Notes: generated by a model not told the origin, from the letters alone. DNA of 64,000 bases from Spirosoma sp. 48-14 (GCF_001898575.1 NZ_MKUD01000025.1:1892-65891); one strand, 5' to 3'; positions 27,911 to 36,933 are shown, numbered from the stretch's first letter. Numbers and translations: made by a program.

Positions 27911-27937
27911 ATAGCTCACCAAAATATTGTGAGCTAT
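27911..27937 (+). promoter_or_regulatory. Hairpin over the integrase translation start
   Basis: Perfect 9-bp arms ATAGCTCAC/GTGAGCTAT with a 9-base loop. The right arm ends in an in-frame ATG at 27936, 18 bp before the preferred start. It could be an operator dyad or an mRNA hairpin limiting integrase translation. Confidence 0.45.
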
Positions 27938-27953
27938 GTTTTTTCTCAATCGA

Positions 27954-29213
27954 ATGCAGATCTTGTTCAAGTTACGCCGGAATTATCGCAAATCGAAAAA
28001 AGGAAAGCCCAAACCCACCGATGTGGCTATCTACGCCCGAATCACCGTCAATGGTCGAACGGCCGATCAAACCACTGGTGTAAAAGTCCACCCAAAATTC
28101 TGGAATCAGACCAAACAGAAAATTTCCGATGGCTGGCCAACCGCAGACCAGGACAATGAACTGCTGGACCGAATCCGGGTCAATCTGAAAAAAGCGTTTA
28201 ATCGACTAGACCAGGACGATACTCAGTTGCAGGCTACCCAGGTACTTGATGTATACCGGGGCAAGAGTCAGGAACGTTGCACCCTGCAAACACTGATGAA
28301 CCGGTTTATCGAGTATGAAAAAAATCAGGTAAGCAGCGATCCGGTTAAGCTGGCCACAAAAGAATTTATCACTCACGATACCTATAAGACCAACGTTAAG
28401 TACTGCAAGAATATATCGGCGTATCTACTCGATAGCAAACAGCCACGGGCCTACGTCGATGAGATTGATGAGTCTTGGCTGATTAGCTTTCGCAATTGGG
28501 GTAGTAAACGTTACAAGGTAAACTATCTGGCTAAACACTTGGCCCATATAAAACGCCTGGTATCGTTTGCCGTGCTGAAAAAGATCATCCCCAGTAACCC
28601 CATAGCACCCTATAAAATCTACACGGAAGAACCCGACCCCGACGACCGGGTATTTTTATACCCTGAAGAGTTAGAGCGGCTGACTACGTTCGATTTCCAA
28701 TCGCTCAATCTTAAACCAGAACGGGCCAACCGGTTGGAGCGGGTACGGGATGCTTTTGTGTTTATGGAGGCCATTGGTACTCATTTAGGTGAATACACCC
28801 GGTTTGTAGCTGACCCCAAAAGCGCCCTGACCGAACGGGAAGGTATATGGTTCTTAAAGAAAAAACGGAGCAAAACCAGAAAGTACTTTACCGTTCATTT
28901 GAAACCGATTAATTTTGAGCTGGCTGCCAAGTACGGGGGATTCGATAAGCTACCGGTTTATAGTCGTACACAGTTCAACGATGCCCTAACGATCATTTCC
29001 GCCCTATTGGGATTCGATAAGCAGCTCACCAGTAAAGCCGCCCGGAAAACCTTTGCGGATAGTCACCTGAACGAATCCACTACCGATCTGCACGTGACGG
29101 CACGCATGATGGGTTTAAGTTCGATCCAGCATCTAGGTAACTATGCTAGTATCGATGAACGGCGCATAATCCGGGAACTGGGTTTAAAGCCCCAAGTTGT
29201 CCAGGAGTCGTAA
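27954..29213 (+). CDS. Tyrosine-recombinase integrase of element 1
   Basis: 419 residues from ATG 27954 (MQILFKLRRNYRKS, the usual start of this family; another ATG lies at 27936). Arm-binding domain, SAM-like core-binding domain (about 130-230), then the catalytic domain. The box usually reading TGLRxSD is IGTHLGEY, the HxxR box is SKAARKTF and the LGHxS box is MGLSS. So only the second Arg and the nucleophile Tyr (GNYAS) of the canonical set are evident. It adjoins attL and should integrate and excise the element. Confidence 0.9.
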   Translation: MQILFKLRRNYRKSKKGKPKPTDVAIYARITVNGRTADQTTGVKVHPKFWNQTKQKISDGWPTADQDNELLDRIRVNLKKAFNRLDQDDTQLQATQVLDVYRGKSQERCTLQTLMNRFIEYEKNQVSSDPVKLATKEFITHDTYKTNVKYCKNISAYLLDSKQPRAYVDEIDESWLISFRNWGSKRYKVNYLAKHLAHIKRLVSFAVLKKIIPSNPIAPYKIYTEEPDPDDRVFLYPEELERLTTFDFQSLNLKPERANRLERVRDAFVFMEAIGTHLGEYTRFVADPKSALTEREGIWFLKKKRSKTRKYFTVHLKPINFELAAKYGGFDKLPVYSRTQFNDALTIISALLGFDKQLTSKAARKTFADSHLNESTTDLHVTARMMGLSSIQHLGNYASIDERRIIRELGLKPQVVQES

Positions 29214-29220
29214 ACAGTCC

Positions 29221-29351
29221 ATTTCAGAATAATCTTTGGTGCATTCTGAAATTTTTGGGCTGAATGGTCCCTGATCATGCACTGGCCAGCCAGATATCAA
29301 CCAGGCTCAGGGAGAAAAAGCAGATCTGCAACCAAAGATTATTCTGAAAAT
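29221..29351. repeat. Inverted copies of a 20-bp motif after the integrase gene
   Basis: 29221-29240 (TTTCAGAATAATCTTTGGT core) and its inverse at 29331-29351 enclose about 90 bp. A third copy with one mismatch lies at 50834-50854. It is AT-rich and so a poor terminator. It may be a recombination, replication or regulatory site. Confidence 0.6.
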
Positions 29352-29553
29352 GAACAAAGGCCAACGAACACAAATTGAGAAGCGTAAATGGCACCAGCGA
29401 TTACGAAACTATAAGATTCCCTTGGATAAGGCATATAGTTGGGGAATCAAGTTCAAGGCACAAGGTAGACCCTGTAACTGTTCGGCTTGTCGAAAGCTCC
29501 ACTACAAACGGAGCATCAAACACAAAATTTCGCTTCAACAGGAGCATGAATAA
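29350..29553 (+). CDS. Small basic CxC..C protein
   Basis: 67 residues, rich in Lys/Arg, with the cysteine motif PCNCSACRKLHYKRS. It resembles small proteins that are common in Bacteroidota mobile elements and may bind zinc or nucleic acid. No function assigned. A bidirectional terminator follows at 29560. Confidence 0.65.
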   Translation: MNKGQRTQIEKRKWHQRLRNYKIPLDKAYSWGIKFKAQGRPCNCSACRKLHYKRSIKHKISLQQEHE

Positions 29554-29559
29554 AACACA

Positions 29560-29596
29560 AAAAACCGCGTTTCTGGCTTGGAAACGCGGTTTTTTC
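29560..29596 (+). terminator. Terminator (works on both strands)
   Basis: AAAAACCGCGTTTC, six bases, then GAAACGCGGTTTTTTC. Confidence 0.88.
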
Positions 29597-29702
29597 ATTG
29601 TATATTAACCTATCAATCAATCAGTTATCACTAACAAAAAACCCCAACGCTATTTCCTGTCAGAGCCAGCGAAGGGGTAAGTAAACAATTCTATCACCTA
29701 GT

Positions 29703-30023
29703 ATGTCTACCCCGCAAAAGTATGTCGGTAGGGGCACTTATGCAAGTGGCTCTCCCTTTCGTGGTCATCAGTACCGCACCCAGGTTTATTTACTGGTTCT
29801 TAGCATCGCCAAAATCAGTGGTGAAGCTGAATCCGAAGTCTGGAAACGCATTTACAATCAGGTTCACGCCTACTATGGGATTTACCTGCCTGGTCTACCA
29901 AAGAACCGGCGCGAATCCCTTCTTCGAGTGGCCGAGCGTCACGACGTGCTCGATAAGGTGTACCTAGTTGCCCAGGCCGAACGGGCGCACTACTACAAAA
30001 CCGATCAAGGAGAAATCGACTAA
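29703..30023 (+). CDS. Hypothetical protein
   Basis: 106 residues, soluble, helical (YLLVLSIAKISGEAESEVWKRI, LPKNRRESLLRVAERHDVLDKVY). It has its own terminator right at its stop. No family recognised. Its position beside the integrase suggests an accessory or regulatory gene expressed in the lysogen. Confidence 0.7.
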   Translation: MSTPQKYVGRGTYASGSPFRGHQYRTQVYLLVLSIAKISGEAESEVWKRIYNQVHAYYGIYLPGLPKNRRESLLRVAERHDVLDKVYLVAQAERAHYYKTDQGEID

Positions 30024-30055
30024 AAAAGCAGCCTGGTTAACCACCAGGCTTTTTT
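30022..30055 (+). terminator. Terminator
   Basis: AAAAAAGCAGCCTGG-TTAACCA-CCAGGCTTTTT: a GC stem followed by a T run, starting at the stop codon. Confidence 0.88.
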
Positions 30056-30129
30056 ATGACCGAAAAGTAAACCTATACATTAGTATATGATGTGTACTCT
30101 TATCTTTCCAGCAAAAACCATTTACCACT

Positions 30130-30699
30130 ATGAAACACCTTGTTTACATCTTACCCCTTATCGTGCTTTTCTCCGGTTGTAAGAAAGATGATCCACCACC
30201 AAAACCAGTTGCAGCTTTTTCGATCAGTTATCAAGCAAATGGAGCTGTTGTATTACTTAATAATTCCAAAAATGCAACTTCCTATCAATGGACACTCAGC
30301 GATGGCCGTAATTCAACAGCCGTCTCACCCCGATTTGAATTTGGGTATAATAGTGATTACAATGTAACCCTAACCGCAAAAGGAGATGGAGGAACAGATT
30401 CCGCTACGCAAACAATCCAAATAAGAAATCTACCCACAACAGGGAGTGTAATCTTTTGGTCTACCTACAACCGAAATATTACAATTACAGTAAATGGAGT
30501 CAATGTAGGCAATACCACGGTTTATTATTCAGGTAATGTTGGGCCTGACTGTGGAACAGCAGGTAACGTTACAGTAACACTTCCAGCTGGTATTTATAAT
30601 TTCACAGGAAAGTCTAATGATATTATACCACTAAACTGGAATGGTCAGATTACGGTAGTTAATGGCGAGTGTCGAAAGCAATTATTATATAAGAGCTAA
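30130..30699 (+). CDS. PKD-domain lipoprotein, probable lysogenic-conversion gene
   Basis: 189 residues with lipobox IVLFSGCKK. A PKD/Ig-like domain (AAFSISYQANGAVVLLNNSK to YNVTLTAKGDGGTDSATQTI) is followed by a second beta domain rich in N/T/G. It is the only plus-strand cargo-like gene, has its own terminator, and is markedly more AT-rich than its neighbours. It probably decorates the lysogen's outer membrane. Confidence 0.8.
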   Translation: MKHLVYILPLIVLFSGCKKDDPPPKPVAAFSISYQANGAVVLLNNSKNATSYQWTLSDGRNSTAVSPRFEFGYNSDYNVTLTAKGDGGTDSATQTIQIRNLPTTGSVIFWSTYNRNITITVNGVNVGNTTVYYSGNVGPDCGTAGNVTVTLPAGIYNFTGKSNDIIPLNWNGQITVVNGECRKQLLYKS

Positions 30700-30700
30700 C

Positions 30701-30733
30701 AAAAAAGCCCGTCTGGATTCAGACGGGCTTTTT
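30701..30733 (+). terminator. Terminator between convergent blocks
   Basis: AAAAAAGCCCGTCTG-GATT-CAGACGGGCTTTTT; it can stop the lipoprotein transcript and the long minus-strand operon coming from the right. Confidence 0.9.
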
Positions 30734-30758
30734 AACTACCAACCTATGATTACTATGG

Positions 30759-31025
30759 TCATTCCGATACGTTTATAGATGGCCCTTTGTCATACGGTGC
30801 CCCAATGAGCCAATTGAGCGGATTAAATACGTGAGCTACTTTTACAGCTTTCTTGGCAGGGGAGTAAGTTTCACCCCGTGAAATAGCAGCCGCACGTTGT
30901 TTTGATTCTTCTTCGGCTATCTTCCTTTCTTCATCTGCCTTGTTTTTATCTTGAAAATTATTGTACAAAGTGGCAAAAACGATGTAGGCCAGTAATAACA
31001 CGAGTATTATTTTCAATGCTTTCAT
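30759..31025 (-). CDS. Small membrane protein
   Basis: 88 residues. An N-terminal helix (LKIILVLLLAYIVFATLY) is followed by a charged coiled stretch (NKADEERKIAEEESKQRAAA). It is the last gene of the minus-strand structural operon. Unrecognised; one of many single-span proteins in the element. Confidence 0.65.
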   Translation of the reverse strand: MKALKIILVLLLAYIVFATLYNNFQDKNKADEERKIAEEESKQRAAAISRGETYSPAKKAVKVAHVFNPLNWLIGAPYDKGPSINVSE

Positions 31026-31064
31026 AATAAGAACAGGTTTACGGTTTAACTACCAACCTATGAT

Positions 31065-31400
31065 CTAAATAAGTGATTTGTTCGATCCAAATAAACGCGA
31101 ACCCTGTGCCGATCCGGCCTGAATTGTGTTCAATCGCTCCTGTAAAAATGGTGAAACAGTCGTAATCCAATCAAGATTCGGTGTCGATTTCTGAGGAGTA
31201 ACCGCAAATAGAGCTGCCAATGTATCCGTCTTTGATACAGAACTTTGTGTAGTTGGCTGTTGCGTTGTGGTTAGATTCTGTGTCGTTTGCGAAGTTGTCT
31301 GAGCAGATTGTTTGTTCTTATTCAGCAACGAATAAATTGCATAGGCAAGGACAGCAAAACAAAGGACTAATAAGGCGGTGTTCTTCGGATCTTGTTTCAT
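31065..31400 (-). CDS. Small membrane protein with Thr/Gln-rich linker
   Basis: 111 residues. The N-terminal span (TALLVLCFAVLAYAIYSLL) is followed by a Thr/Gln/Ser-rich linker and a short C-terminal module (WITTVSPFLQERLNTIQAGS). Unrecognised. The architecture suggests a virion membrane protein. Confidence 0.65.
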   Translation of the reverse strand: MKQDPKNTALLVLCFAVLAYAIYSLLNKNKQSAQTTSQTTQNLTTTQQPTTQSSVSKTDTLAALFAVTPQKSTPNLDWITTVSPFLQERLNTIQAGSAQGSRLFGSNKSLI

Positions 31401-31412
31401 GGTTCTGGTGAT

Positions 31413-32021
31413 TTAACTTTTTTTATTTTTCACAAATAGTACAATTAACAGGATTGCCAGAATACCCCAAAGCGAATATTGAACCAGGCTTAACCTGTCG
31501 ATTTCCTGGTTGGTCTGATTTAGAATGTCCTGCAATTGGTTATAATCTGCTTTGTAGTAGCTAATTTCTTCATCACGACGGGCTATATTGCCTTTTGTTG
31601 TGTCGATAAGTCCACCAATGAGCTGACCAGCCGTAGCGACCGCCAAACCAATCGCCTGACCGTATCCAGGAACAGCAGAAGCAAACGTTCCAACTATACT
31701 GGAAATACTACGTATATCCACGGCCGTATGGTCTACCACATCTGTACTCCCTAAATCTTTTAAGGCCTTTGCAATCACTTCGGCTCTTTGCAGTAAAAGC
31801 GTTCTACGACGTTTCAACCAGGTTAACCGTTCGCCTGTTGAATTGCCTGTGTAGGGTTGGTTAATCGCTTCAATTAGCGCATTAACCTGTTGGCAACCTT
31901 CAGGTAGTTGGGAAACCGGCACGTAGTCAGCCGCCAGGACTGATTTCACCTTACAGTCCTCATTAATATAGGCCGAATAGAACGGCACCGCATACTGAGT
32001 GCCTGTTGCATTGAGTAGCAT
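31413..32021 (-). CDS. Membrane protein with LNATG N-terminus and glycine-rich amphipathic segment
   Basis: 202 residues. It starts MLLNATGTQYAVPFYSAYI, a motif shared with two other proteins of the element. The middle holds a glycine/alanine-rich helix pair (SIVGTFASAVPGYGQAIGLA) able to insert into membranes, then a coiled coil and a C-terminal span (YSLWGILAILLIVLFVKNKK). It could be a virion membrane or entry protein. Function is inference. Confidence 0.7.
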   Translation of the reverse strand: MLLNATGTQYAVPFYSAYINEDCKVKSVLAADYVPVSQLPEGCQQVNALIEAINQPYTGNSTGERLTWLKRRRTLLLQRAEVIAKALKDLGSTDVVDHTAVDIRSISSIVGTFASAVPGYGQAIGLAVATAGQLIGGLIDTTKGNIARRDEEISYYKADYNQLQDILNQTNQEIDRLSLVQYSLWGILAILLIVLFVKNKKS

Positions 32022-32024
32022 AAC

Positions 32025-32513
32025 TTATTTCCGTTTAGCCATGATTAGCGCAATGACAATGACTATGGCGCCAATCAGAATATAGGTCGTATTGAACTGA
32101 CTGCCTATTGGTGTTGGAGTAGGCGTAGTGTTCTGCTTAACTAAGCCATTCGGACCCGGATCAGGCATTGGGGTACTATTATCACGGGTATAGTTATCCC
32201 CCAATTGCTGTTCATTACTCAGATTCATTTTACTGAGTATCTTATTATCCGCCAATAGATTGACGTAGTTACTGGTGGCAAAATCAGCATTAAAGTGGTC
32301 TTTCCACTGATTCAGATACGTAGCCGATTGGACAACTTCATGCCCATTCCAGTTAGGAAGCGAGGTCGTAGCGGTCAAGATCCAAACATCATAGTCAGCT
32401 ATGTAGCGAACTCGCCAGGTATAGGTTTCCGCTACAAACTCACGCCCAAATATGCTTCCTTCATAGTGCCCAGTTTGCCAGACACCAACAACATCACCAC
32501 TTTTATAGCCCAT
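32025..32513 (-). CDS. Tail-anchored hypothetical virion protein
   Basis: 162 residues. A beta-rich N-terminus (VVGVWQTGHYEGSIFGREFV, YTWRVRYIADYDVWILTA) is followed by a proline/threonine linker and a C-terminal span (TTYILIGAIVIVIALIMAKRK). Unrecognised. It lies 3 bp upstream of the LNATG protein gene, hence operonic. Confidence 0.68.
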   Translation of the reverse strand: MGYKSGDVVGVWQTGHYEGSIFGREFVAETYTWRVRYIADYDVWILTATTSLPNWNGHEVVQSATYLNQWKDHFNADFATSNYVNLLADNKILSKMNLSNEQQLGDNYTRDNSTPMPDPGPNGLVKQNTTPTPTPIGSQFNTTYILIGAIVIVIALIMAKRK

Positions 32514-32523
32514 AGCTTTAGGG

Positions 32524-32985
32524 TTAAAGAATTCTAGTATAATTCGCGTTTCTAATCATCTCTCGTAGGCTCCCAGGGGTTACACCGGTCAAGCCTGGTT
32601 GAATCTTTACCGGCGTGTGGGTGAGTGCCTGGTACACCAGCTCCGCGCACGTCCACTGATCCGGCCGCTCGCTCCCGGCCCGAAGGCCGTAGGTCAAAAA
32701 GATACTTCGCCAGTCATACCCCTTTCCTAGCTGTGACTTTAGAAAGGTGGCTACGTCTGATGTATCGAAGGCACCCAAATCATAAATCTCAACGTACTGA
32801 GCTCGCCTAATCGTCTGGGTCGTTGGCCGGATCGCTACGCCACCGGTGCCCACCCAACTGGAAATCGACATACCGGCATCCGGATCGATCAGCTCACAAT
32901 GAATCCAGTTCGACCCGGTAAAACCCGCGATGATCATACCCGGTACATCATTGTCGTGAAACCGATTTTTGAACGCGATCCACAT
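32524..32985 (-). CDS. NlpC/P60-like (YiiX-type) cysteine peptidase
   Basis: 153 residues. A His in NWIHCELID and a Cys in DQWTCAELVYQAL are arranged as in circularly permuted NlpC/P60 papain-like enzymes (YiiX group), which act on peptidoglycan peptides or lipids. It overlaps the next gene by one base. It may help entry or lysis. Confidence 0.72.
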   Translation of the reverse strand: MWIAFKNRFHDNDVPGMIIAGFTGSNWIHCELIDPDAGMSISSWVGTGGVAIRPTTQTIRRAQYVEIYDLGAFDTSDVATFLKSQLGKGYDWRSIFLTYGLRAGSERPDQWTCAELVYQALTHTPVKIQPGLTGVTPGSLREMIRNANYTRIL

Positions 32986-33971
32986 TAGTTACTAGCCAGT
33001 TTTGCGATGTCCCGCATCAATTTATCCACTAGCGGCCGAATCTTACTGAACTCCGTTTGCGTCTGATAACAGCCCATCGTTTTAGCGAGTCGCTTATATT
33101 TCTCCTTATGCAAAAAGGTATTGGTGATCCCTTTTTCGCGCATCTTGTAGCTCACCCACACTTCAAAGAGTCTAGCCCATAACTCATTGTGTCGAAGCCA
33201 GTAGGAATCCGATTCCCCCTTCTTCACCAGCCCGTCTCGCATCTTATTGTACGAAGCCGTCTGTTGAATGGCCTTGATGATTTCAATCATCTGATACCGT
33301 AATGTGCCTTTTTTATAGACATTCTTGGTTATCAGACTCGTATCGTGCCCATAGGTCAGTGAGCGGTAGAAGCGGTCCTGTTCGACGTAGGTACCAAAGA
33401 AATAATCAATCGCGTGACCGTACTCGTGCGCCAGGGCACCGACCCCACCGGTTTCCACAAACTTGGTTTTCTTATCGACATCGATCTTTTGGCCGGTCAG
33501 GGGATTGATGATGTAGCGTTTGTAGCGCGTGAGGTTAATCATCATCGTATCGGGTTCGAAATGACCGGCCGCGTGCTGATAGCCACGAGCACCAAACGCA
33601 ATCCCAATCGTACCACTAAAGCCAATATTGGTATAGCCTACGATCTTGGTTAGATCCGACAGCGCAATGACCAAAGCCGCCAGGTAATTGTAGGCATCAT
33701 CGTTGGTCAGCCACCGACCGAACTCAATGCCCTTCAAGCGAAACTTGAGTACCGCCCTGTTAATATCGACAGCAGAAACCGTCCGATTGGTTTTGGAAAA
33801 ACCCCGGTACACCTGCGTAAACCCATTCTCATCCCAGTAGTCATTGAGTCGGCTACCAACCGAAATCCGGGTGTTGGTATCGACGCTGTATTTTTTGGAA
33901 CCGAAGGTCGGAACCAGGCCAAGCCGGGTTTCCACTTTGCTAAGTTTGGCGATGGGTTTCTTAAGAATCAT
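32985..33971 (-). CDS. LPD1-like zinc metallopeptidase
   Basis: 328 residues. The core TIGIAFGARGYQHAAGHFEP, DTMMINLTRY and GALAHEYGHAIDYFF (HExxH) matches the Large Polyvalent Protein-associated Domain 1, a predicted metallopeptidase of phage and conjugative polyproteins. Here it is nearly stand-alone. A possible role is cleaving host or virion proteins delivered on entry. Confidence 0.8.
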   Translation of the reverse strand: MILKKPIAKLSKVETRLGLVPTFGSKKYSVDTNTRISVGSRLNDYWDENGFTQVYRGFSKTNRTVSAVDINRAVLKFRLKGIEFGRWLTNDDAYNYLAALVIALSDLTKIVGYTNIGFSGTIGIAFGARGYQHAAGHFEPDTMMINLTRYKRYIINPLTGQKIDVDKKTKFVETGGVGALAHEYGHAIDYFFGTYVEQDRFYRSLTYGHDTSLITKNVYKKGTLRYQMIEIIKAIQQTASYNKMRDGLVKKGESDSYWLRHNELWARLFEVWVSYKMREKGITNTFLHKEKYKRLAKTMGCYQTQTEFSKIRPLVDKLMRDIAKLASN

Positions 33972-34032
33972 AACCGAAGAATATTTTACAAATCGAGCTG
34001 TCGACAGCTGCCGATCGATACAGAAAATTTTG

Positions 34033-34536
34033 TCAAAAGCCGTTTTTGATCAGATTTATTGCGGGGGGTAAGAGCACGCCCACAACCACCCCAATGGACA
34101 AAGCGCCGATTCGAGCGGTCCAGCCCAGCCGCTTGGCATCCCGGATGATTCCGGAAAAACTGCTTAGTTTGCCTTGCGCCTGGTTGATACCCGTGCTCAT
34201 GCTTTGGGTAGCCGTACTGGCTTTCTGAATGGTACCCGAAATCGTCTGTAAACTATCGCTCAAAACCTTTATGGTTTTGTTGCTCTGATTGACCACGTGC
34301 TCAAGTGCCTTTTCGCATTCGATCAGTTGGGCTTGTTGTGACGCAATGACCTGGTCAGCATCCAGGAATGAAATTGATAACAGGGTTTTTCGAGCCAGGT
34401 CGAGTTTTAAGTATTCAGCCCGGGTTAAGGTTGTATCGTTAGAGAGTTCGGGCAAGGGAATCCCCTGCCCGACTACCGACAGACTAATTAACCCACTACA
34501 TACAATTCCCACGCAGAGTATAAGGACGTGTTTCAT
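34033..34536 (-). CDS. Exported coiled-coil protein with C-terminal membrane span
   Basis: 167 residues. Signal peptide (HVLILCVGIVCSGLISLSVV), a long coiled coil (IASQQAQLIECEKALEHVV to MSTGINQAQGKLSSFSG), and a C-terminal span (ARIGALSIGVVVGVLLPPAI). It overlaps the next gene by 4 bp. The pair resembles spanins in outline, but no lipobox is seen. Confidence 0.68.
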   Translation of the reverse strand: MKHVLILCVGIVCSGLISLSVVGQGIPLPELSNDTTLTRAEYLKLDLARKTLLSISFLDADQVIASQQAQLIECEKALEHVVNQSNKTIKVLSDSLQTISGTIQKASTATQSMSTGINQAQGKLSSFSGIIRDAKRLGWTARIGALSIGVVVGVLLPPAINLIKNGF

Positions 34537-34919
34537 TTGACTTGCTGTTGAATGGCCTGTAAGCGTTTCTTTTCCTGATTGTAGCGATCCTGATAGACGG
34601 CCGATTGCTGTTCCAGTATTGACTTTATCGCCTTGTAGGAGCCATTTATGACGCTTATCGAGTCGGATAGATCCAGTAACCCAGCATCGACCCGGTTAAC
34701 GGTCCCAATGACCGCTTGCAGATCCGTTTTCGTCTTTTTCAATTCGGAATCCACTAGCTGCAATTGGGTTTGCACCTGCCGGGTTTCAGCAAGCGCCTGG
34801 TTCAGTTTTGCATTCACCTGTGACGGCCGAAATACTTCATTATAGGCGATGTAGGCCAAAATCAGAAGCACGCAGACCGGCGTGAGCTTGCTGGTTAGAA
34901 AGTCCAGTACTGCTTTCAT
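34533..34919 (-). CDS. Membrane-anchored coiled-coil protein (Rz-like)
   Basis: 128 residues. An N-terminal span (SKLTPVCVLLILAYIAYNEV) is followed by coiled coil to the end (ALAETRQVQTQLQLVDSELK, YQDRYNQEKKRLQAIQQQ). Type II topology with a periplasmic coiled coil is that of an inner-membrane spanin. It is translationally coupled to the gene below, and the lysis role is inference. Confidence 0.68.
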   Translation of the reverse strand: MKAVLDFLTSKLTPVCVLLILAYIAYNEVFRPSQVNAKLNQALAETRQVQTQLQLVDSELKKTKTDLQAVIGTVNRVDAGLLDLSDSISVINGSYKAIKSILEQQSAVYQDRYNQEKKRLQAIQQQVK

Positions 34920-34921
34920 AG

Positions 34922-36253
34922 CTAGGCTGATTGATCCGTTGGTTGTTGATCGAGCAGGGTTTTAACGACCCCGATTCGTTTACCCAGCCAGAACGCGACC
35001 AGGGCTAACACGATTAGTGCCGGTACAAATTTTCGCGCTACCAGTAGCGCAATGACGACCCCGACCAGAGCCGCCCAAATCGCTGTCCCTGCGGCCGGTA
35101 CATAAGCCCCGACATTGGCCAGGCTAAACACCGTCCCATTCCCTACATTGCTACTGTATTCATTGGCCAGTGTAGCGAGTTTACCCGACGTTTTCCCCGA
35201 AATCGCCAAATAGGCATTGGCCCATAGCTCTCCGTAGGCCGTAAAATCCGACGGCTGCAAATGCACCTTGTCTTCCCGGTTTGCCCTTGCGGCCCGAAGG
35301 GCTACCAGGTCAGCACCGACGTAGTTAGCCGGATTGGAGCCGATCACATCCTGACAACCGGCCCGGATGTGGCTCACGTCCACGCTGTTCGCGCCTTCGC
35401 CAGCATCTTCCAGGGCAATGAGTATCGGAATAGTGGGAAGATTGAACGTGGTACGGGTATGGGTCAGCACGTCGTTAAACTGATCCTTGAATTGCTGACG
35501 CGTGCTCACGTCGCGATCATTCACCCCGTGGTGAATCAGGATGGCCCGAATACCGGTTTGGGGAATGTATTTGCTCAAGGTCGCTTTTAGCGTCTGATAG
35601 GGCATTCCCTTATCATACTTGATAAAGCCATGCTCAAACGGCTGGTTGTTAATCACCTTCCAGTTCTGTTGAATATTCGACCCGCCAAAGGCCGTATTGA
35701 ACAGGAGCACCGGCACGCCTTCACTCGCAGCGAGTTTATTGGCGAATGGTCCCCACGCATAGGGACCAGGCCCGTAGGGAGCAATTTTCGAGGTGGCCGA
35801 AAGAGAAGAAAAGGTGAAGGGTAAGTTTTCCTCTTTGGCATCGGTATCGTTGTAGTTGACCGAGCGAACCCGTGGATCTGGATTGTCATAGACGGCCGTG
35901 TCGGAGCCTTGCGCGACCGAATGGCCAAACACAACAATGACTTCCCCCACGCCAACGCGTTCCATCGACGCGGAGCTGATGACCATACCCCCCTGTTTGA
36001 TCTCCACTTTCAGGGCGTAGTCCCCCCCCGTCAATCGGACGGCTCCTTTGCACCGGCCGGACGCGATCTTACCCAGTTCGACGGGACCAACCTTTTTTCC
36101 CCCTTGCACCGGCGTGAACGTGACCTGCACCGTCGCGCCTTCGGTGTTGGTGGACTCAATATCAACGGGCACTAAGGCTTTATTATCCGAATCCCGCTGA
36201 TACACCACGTTTTGGTACGGGAGCTTGATGGTTGGGGTAATGTTGGCAGACAT
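34922..36253 (-). CDS. SGNH-hydrolase (acetylesterase-like) with C-terminal membrane helices
   Basis: 443 residues. A beta-sandwich N-terminus (about 1-105) is followed by an SGNH/sialate O-acetylesterase-like domain: Ser in VVFGHSVAQGSD, block III HHGVND, and the Asp-His dyad in EDKVHLQPSDF. Two C-terminal hydrophobic helices (AAGTAIWAALVGVVIALLVA, FVPALIVLALVAFWLG) would anchor it. Deacetylating host surface glycans during adsorption is the likely job. Membrane anchoring of such an enzyme is unusual and fits an internal-membrane virion. Confidence 0.8.
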   Translation of the reverse strand: MSANITPTIKLPYQNVVYQRDSDNKALVPVDIESTNTEGATVQVTFTPVQGGKKVGPVELGKIASGRCKGAVRLTGGDYALKVEIKQGGMVISSASMERVGVGEVIVVFGHSVAQGSDTAVYDNPDPRVRSVNYNDTDAKEENLPFTFSSLSATSKIAPYGPGPYAWGPFANKLAASEGVPVLLFNTAFGGSNIQQNWKVINNQPFEHGFIKYDKGMPYQTLKATLSKYIPQTGIRAILIHHGVNDRDVSTRQQFKDQFNDVLTHTRTTFNLPTIPILIALEDAGEGANSVDVSHIRAGCQDVIGSNPANYVGADLVALRAARANREDKVHLQPSDFTAYGELWANAYLAISGKTSGKLATLANEYSSNVGNGTVFSLANVGAYVPAAGTAIWAALVGVVIALLVARKFVPALIVLALVAFWLGKRIGVVKTLLDQQPTDQSA

Positions 36254-36260
36254 GGGCTAG

Positions 36261-36929
36261 TTACGTTAGGGTGTCGAGTAGGCCGTTTTTACCGACCAGT
36301 TTTAAGATGTAGTTGCCGGTTTCGGTGGCTTTGGCTTTGGCTTCAGCTAAGACTCCGGCGAAGGTTTTGGCTTTGATTTTGTAGAAATACCCCGCGTTGT
36401 AGCGGAACACCACCTTATCCCACCGAATCAGTTGATCGGTGAGGGTTAGGATCTGGGTACTTTCGTCGATCAGGCGTCCCAGCAGCATGGCGCCAATCAG
36501 GAGATTCACTTCCGGAGACATCACCTCACTGGCTACCAGTTTGGTATTTCCGGCTTTGTCATCGCCCAGGTAGCGGAGCTTGCGAATGTTCACCAGCTTA
36601 TTGCCCAGGTAGGAGGCCAGTAAGTCGAGCTGCTCATCACTCACCCGGTTTTCTTTATTGTCCAGGTGAATGGCCGTTACGCAGGTATCCGGCGTGAGCT
36701 GCATGAGGCCCACCGCTCCGGCGCTACTCTTGGCGTTCGGATTCCCGGCCGATTCGATAAAGCAAAATGCCTCAATGACGGCCGAGGGTACATTGGTCAG
36801 CTCGGATGCTTGTTGGATGAAGGTGCCATATTGATTACGGATCGACCGTACCATATCCAGGTTTCCAACAGCCTGACTCGCTGTGTAGTACATTTCGGCC
36901 GTCATTGGGACGCGGCTAATCAGTGTCAT
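36261..36929 (-). CDS. Lytic transglycosylase (SLT fold)
   Basis: 222 residues. The catalytic Glu lies in VIEAFCFIESAGNPNAK, followed by SSAGAVGLMQLTPDTC, the classic SLT/goose-lysozyme pair. There is no signal peptide. It would cut glycan strands of peptidoglycan during entry or release. Confidence 0.87.
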   Translation of the reverse strand: MTLISRVPMTAEMYYTASQAVGNLDMVRSIRNQYGTFIQQASELTNVPSAVIEAFCFIESAGNPNAKSSAGAVGLMQLTPDTCVTAIHLDNKENRVSDEQLDLLASYLGNKLVNIRKLRYLGDDKAGNTKLVASEVMSPEVNLLIGAMLLGRLIDESTQILTLTDQLIRWDKVVFRYNAGYFYKIKAKTFAGVLAEAKAKATETGNYILKLVGKNGLLDTLT

Positions 36930-36933
36930 GGCG

